Assembly (NCBI RefSeq): GCF_036417845.1
Contig: NC_089978.1
Location: 136,766,288-136,830,287 of the forward strand
Reading direction: 5' to 3'
DNA from: Apteryx mantelli
Lineage: Eukaryota > Chordata > Aves > Apterygiformes > Apterygidae
DNA: 64,000 nucleotides
The position numbers and the translations under genes were made by a program. The notes below the pieces were generated by a model, which worked only from the letters and a program-made list of their open reading frames with translations, was not told the DNA's origin and did not search any database. Positions 60,484-64,000 of this stretch are shown one piece after another; the stretch's first letter is position 1; the number at the start of each line of letters is the position of its first letter.

Positions 60484-61577
60484 AGGAACTGCACCGTGGG
60501 AGAAACCCAAACTGATGTCTACCAACTTTTTACCTCCTGGGCTGTTACTCCACCACCTCCTTTCACCACAAATAGCAGCCATGCTGGACTAAAGACAAGG
60601 CTTCCTGCTTGTATGCATTTGTGCTCTCAGCCAGCCACTAATATTTGCATATTTTCCCTTACCAAGTGCCTTTCAGTATTATTAATTACCAGGTGTTCTT
60701 CCTACTCTATCCAGACACACAATCTAAATTATTGGCAATCCAGGAATTAATCCAGTGTCACAAGCAGTGAAGAAATTTTTTTACTGTAGAGGCAAATGCA
60801 GAATAAAACTGCTACTGAATCATTTATGCAGTTCAGACCCTCACTAATGTTTCCTGCTTTTAACCCATTTCAAGGTAGATCCATAATAGAAGGTAGAGAA
60901 ATATTGCATACAAGAAAAATAATATCAGATACTTAAGAATTCAATTTATTTAATCTATTACTGAAAAGACATCTCATCTAAGTAGTGTTTTGGGATTAGT
61001 CTCATAAAATCTGCAGATTTTAAGCAATATGAACTATCAAAGGGTATGTCACTCAACCCGTACTGTAGTGTTCCTTCTTCAAAAAAGAAAAGGCGGCCAT
61101 TACTACAATTAATTCCCTTTATACCACTGCAGAATTTTGTTTATTTTGGACAGCATTTTGCTCAGATGCTCACTATTATGAAAGGCAACTTAAACTTAAA
61201 ATAATTCTATAATTTTGTATGATTACAGGGTAAGGCAGAACAGCCTTAGAACAGCCCTCAGAATAGCCCAAATGTGTAGTCCCCTGCAGCTATTCTGTGT
61301 CCCAAAAGAGCTTCATTTAGGGAATACTGTCCCATTCAAGCTTCAGTTCACTCACATCACTTGAGCTCTCCCACAGTTCTATACAACTGTCCAAACTTTC
61401 TCCATGGGCGACAGGTTTCTCTTCTTCCTCATGTAGCCTTCGGCTATGAAGTATTAAATCACTCAGCAAGTCTAAAATCCCACTCCCACAGAGCTCCCTG
61501 GACCTCTAATACCCCATTGCTCTACTATGGAGATCAAACTTCAGCTCAGCTTTGACAGTAATGAACCCATATTGCAT
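60484..61577. other. Intergenic spacer
   Basis: AT-rich DNA with no gene or repeat recognised. Confidence 0.5.
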
Positions 61578-61583
61578 GTTTTC

Positions 61584-61966
61584 TGTGGAGGGTCATGACA
61601 GGGTTAAACTGGTGGAAAGTTTCAAGCAGCAAGCAACAGGAACCTCAGACAAATGTACCCAAGGACACTGGTGCAGCTGGGAATGATACATCCTGAGAAA
61701 GTATAGATAAACTAGCAGAAGCCAGTGGGAACCAAGGTTAAGGGCAAGACAGCTTTTCTAAACAAGTAGCAAGGTACAAGGCATGACCGCTGCGTGTGTG
61801 ATCAGTGTAATGATTGGCTACCTGTGACATAATCTGCATGATGATTGGCCTAGCAAAGTGTGTCTGTGAAACCACTGAAGCAGCTAACTTTTTAAATATG
61901 CTCAGAAATAACAATAAATGTCTCAGGACGCAAACCCTCCTGAGTCCGTGCCATTCATCCGCCACA
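61584..61966 (+). mobile_element. Solo LTR of an endogenous retrovirus, 6-bp TSD
   Basis: A 383-bp unit begins TGTGGAGGGTC and ends ATCCGCCACA (TGTGG...CCACA termini). It is flanked by perfect 6-bp direct repeats GTTTTC at 61578-61583 and 61967-61972. Two inverted CCAAT boxes (ATGATTGGC near 61811 and 61842), an AT-rich TATA-like stretch at 61890 and AATAAA at 61913-61918 followed by a short C-rich U5 fit LTR architecture. No internal region is present; it is a solo LTR fossil. Six-base duplications are typical of beta- or alpharetrovirus-like (ERVK-type) elements; the family is inferred. Perfect flanks argue for fairly recent insertion. Confidence 0.85.
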
Positions 61967-61972
61967 GTTTTC

Positions 61973-62264
61973 AATTGTCACTTTCAGTCCTTCATCCTCT
62001 CCAGCCATCATTCCCCATTCTCATGTACACTCAGCTTTTCATGTACATGTTTTCATGTACATGTTTTTCTTATGTACATTCAGCTATTGGCATTGTTATA
62101 CTGCGCACTATGCAGGATTAAGAATGGGAAGAGTATTCAAATCCCTAAGACAAGTGCACATAGCACCAAACACCTCAGAGTAGTAGTCAAAAAATTATGT
62201 ATGTCACTGCCACACAGCAAAGTTCACTTCCTTTCACACTAAGGTGATGATTCATCTCACCTAC
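61973..62264. other. Spacer with a short palindromic tandem repeat
   Basis: TCATGTAC units recur at 62031-62085, with CATGTACATG palindromes in the middle copies. Otherwise featureless. Confidence 0.5.
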
Positions 62265-62497
62265 CTTACCTATTTCATCTCAAAATCAGCCATCTCAATC
62301 TGAGCTGCTCACCCAAGGCTCCTTTTCAGATCCACTGGAGAGGAAAAGGCACCTGCAAAGAGCAATTCATGTGTCGTCTTAGGAGGAGATGAACTGCCCC
62401 CTGCAGGCACCTCCTTCTCTGCGTTGGCCCCAAAGGAAGCCTTGGGTTGAGCAGCTCAGATTGAGATGTCTGACTTTTGGAGGCTTAAATTAGGGCA
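62265..62497. repeat. Foldback (hairpin) element, about 230 bp
   Basis: The left arm 62291-62320 (CATCTCAATCTGAGCTGCTC then ACCCAAGGCT) is the reverse complement of the right arm 62438-62468, with one single-base indel. Looser complementarity continues outward to about 62265/62497 and inward to a loop at about 62371-62388, where CAATTCAT pairs with ATGAACTG. Nearly the whole unit can fold into one stem. This is typical of a non-autonomous foldback or MITE-like DNA element. No target duplication was settled and the superfamily is unknown. Confidence 0.75.
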
Positions 62498-64000
62498 GAT
62501 TAATCCTATTTTACCTGTTTGAATTTGTGGATTACTTCCCACAGTTGCTGCTGGAGAGTCAAAGGCTAAAATAAAAAATGCAAATGGCACAACTTTCTCT
62601 AGTTCTCTAACTAAATTTTGTGAAACCAAAAACAGCAGAAACCAAGGAGCTGCACAGAGCTTGAACCTATTATTAAATCATTCAATGACACTGAGTGCTT
62701 TACTAGCAGGAAAAGGAAAAGCCACATTTGACAATAATTTGTTGCTAGCCAGAAAGCTTATAAAAAAGAAGATAATATAATTGCCAGTCATTGATATTTT
62801 ATTTCATGTTCCTTCTTTGCTCTTGAAGAGGTATTGTACCTCTACGTGTTTCTTCAAGTGTCTTGACCTATCTTACACTTCACCTATAGATGAAATCACC
62901 TTTGACCTGATAGTATCAGAAGTCTTTGTTGGATCTTTGTTGGGCTTACTGCTCCCTTCTAGCAGAAGGGAGTTTTCAGCACCAGCACGTGACCTTTCAT
63001 TAAAAGTAAACTGACTGTAAAAATGAAGCCATTAAGTTGGTATTTCATTTGAAAACCTCACAAGTGAAACTATTCATTCTTGGAATTTATTAGAGCAAGA
63101 AAGTCCTCTGTTGCTGGTTTTATTTTTGCTAAGGTTAATTTTGCTAAGGTTAATGTGGCCTCCAAATCTATTTTTTTTTTCCATTTCAGCTCCTGCACAG
63201 GTCATTCTCAGCTGCATCGTAGGCTTTTCCCAGATATTGTTCCCCATTTTGAATTGCTCTGTGCCTGCTGCTTCAAATACATTTTCATGGAAATGATTAA
63301 ATATTCCATGTCTTATTTTGCAGTCTGTCCTTGTGCTAACATTTTCTTGTCTTACTGCTGCAATCTCAGTCGGGCATTTCTGCTTCAATGGGCTACTCCA
63401 GCACACACAATTAGCGGATAAGCATTCATGGAATTCAGCCCCACAATGTGCCAATCCTTTCTCTGATTTATTCTACATAGCATTTTTGTTTTGGCTAAAG
63501 AATAGGCATCATTCTAAGGGTGACGTTAATTTCAGCTAGTCCAATTCCGAATTTAATTGTTATGTATGCCTAAATATTTCAGGCTGTATTTAGAGCTGGT
63601 GCAAACTCTAACTTCTCAATTGGAATCCCTATGGTTGAACTAATCTATCCAGGCTCAGAATATGACCTATCATCTTTCTCCCTGGCCTTTTCTCTTTTTG
63701 CTTTTTGCTCTTAAATATCTCAAAATCCATTTTATGCCATTCATGAAGAAAAAAAAACAATAGATCATGCCACCCCCAGGTAACAGAACTGATAATATTT
63801 TGAGCAATTTTTGTAACTATACAAACTCTTAACCTTTGCTCATAAAGTCAGCAGGGATGAAATCTGCTACTGCAGGTAGGATCAGATATAGATCTTTGCA
63901 CCATATAAATTTTCTTCTGAGTCTCCAGAACAGGCTAAACTGGTACTGAACCACTGTCTAAGCTAGGACTTCCCTCTGCATATGTTTTATTGGAAGAACA
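62498..64000. other. Intergenic spacer
   Basis: AT-rich DNA. A 16-bp direct duplication (TTTTGCTAAGGTTAAT) lies at about 63123-63154. No gene recognised. Confidence 0.5.

Noticed and set aside
1-64000. CRISPR arrays, bacterial operons, tRNA or rRNA genes
   Set aside because: The window is vertebrate nuclear DNA; no spacer arrays, no cloverleaf with A and B boxes and no rRNA motifs were seen.

Overview
The window looks like nuclear DNA of a neognath bird. It carries CR1 LINEs of the avian type whose 3' ends are ATTCTGTG octamers, two solo LTRs, and spliced vertebrate genes: NECAP1 followed by CLEC4A-like C-type lectin receptors. Human 12p13 has the same NECAP1-CLEC4A adjacency. I could not fix the species.

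Layout. 1-2.4 kb: a 5'-truncated CR1 and spacer. 2.48-8.04 kb: the complete NECAP1 gene (8 coding exons, 273 aa, + strand), with a promoter made of YY1-like ATGGC boxes spaced about 40-45 bp. 8.0-10.4 kb: its likely 3' UTR. 10.4-12.1 kb: two phase-compatible exons of an unrecognised gene on the - strand, tail-to-tail with NECAP1. 12-24 kb: intergenic DNA with an old CR1 tail, a 1.6 kb ancient CR1 and a solo LTR with a 5-bp target duplication. 24.2-30.9 kb: a complete CLEC4A/DCIR-like receptor (6 coding exons, 235 aa) with an N-terminal ITIM. 31-36 kb: spacer with two minisatellites. 36.1-40.6 kb: a nearly full-length CR1 (- strand). 41.6-42.5 kb: a decayed lectin pseudogene (+). 43.8 kb: a CR1 tail. 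48.2-54 kb: a second CLEC4-type gene on the - strand; its last three exons are clear and carry an EPN motif, but exon 5 has a nonsense codon and a lost splice donor. 55.3-57.6 kb: a second young CR1 (+), almost identical to the 36-38 kb copy and inverted relative to it. 58-64 kb: mostly spacer with a second solo LTR (6-bp target duplication), a 230-bp foldback element and one unassigned small ORF.

How the genes fit together. NECAP1 is a housekeeping endocytic adaptor. The lectin genes resemble a myeloid DCIR/DCAR-type family: one intact ITIM-bearing inhibitory receptor beside at least two damaged relatives. Intron 4 of the two better lectin copies is more alike than exon 5, which suggests a conversion tract ending at the ligand-binding exons, or diversification of those exons. 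All identities here are by-eye reading; no database search was possible.
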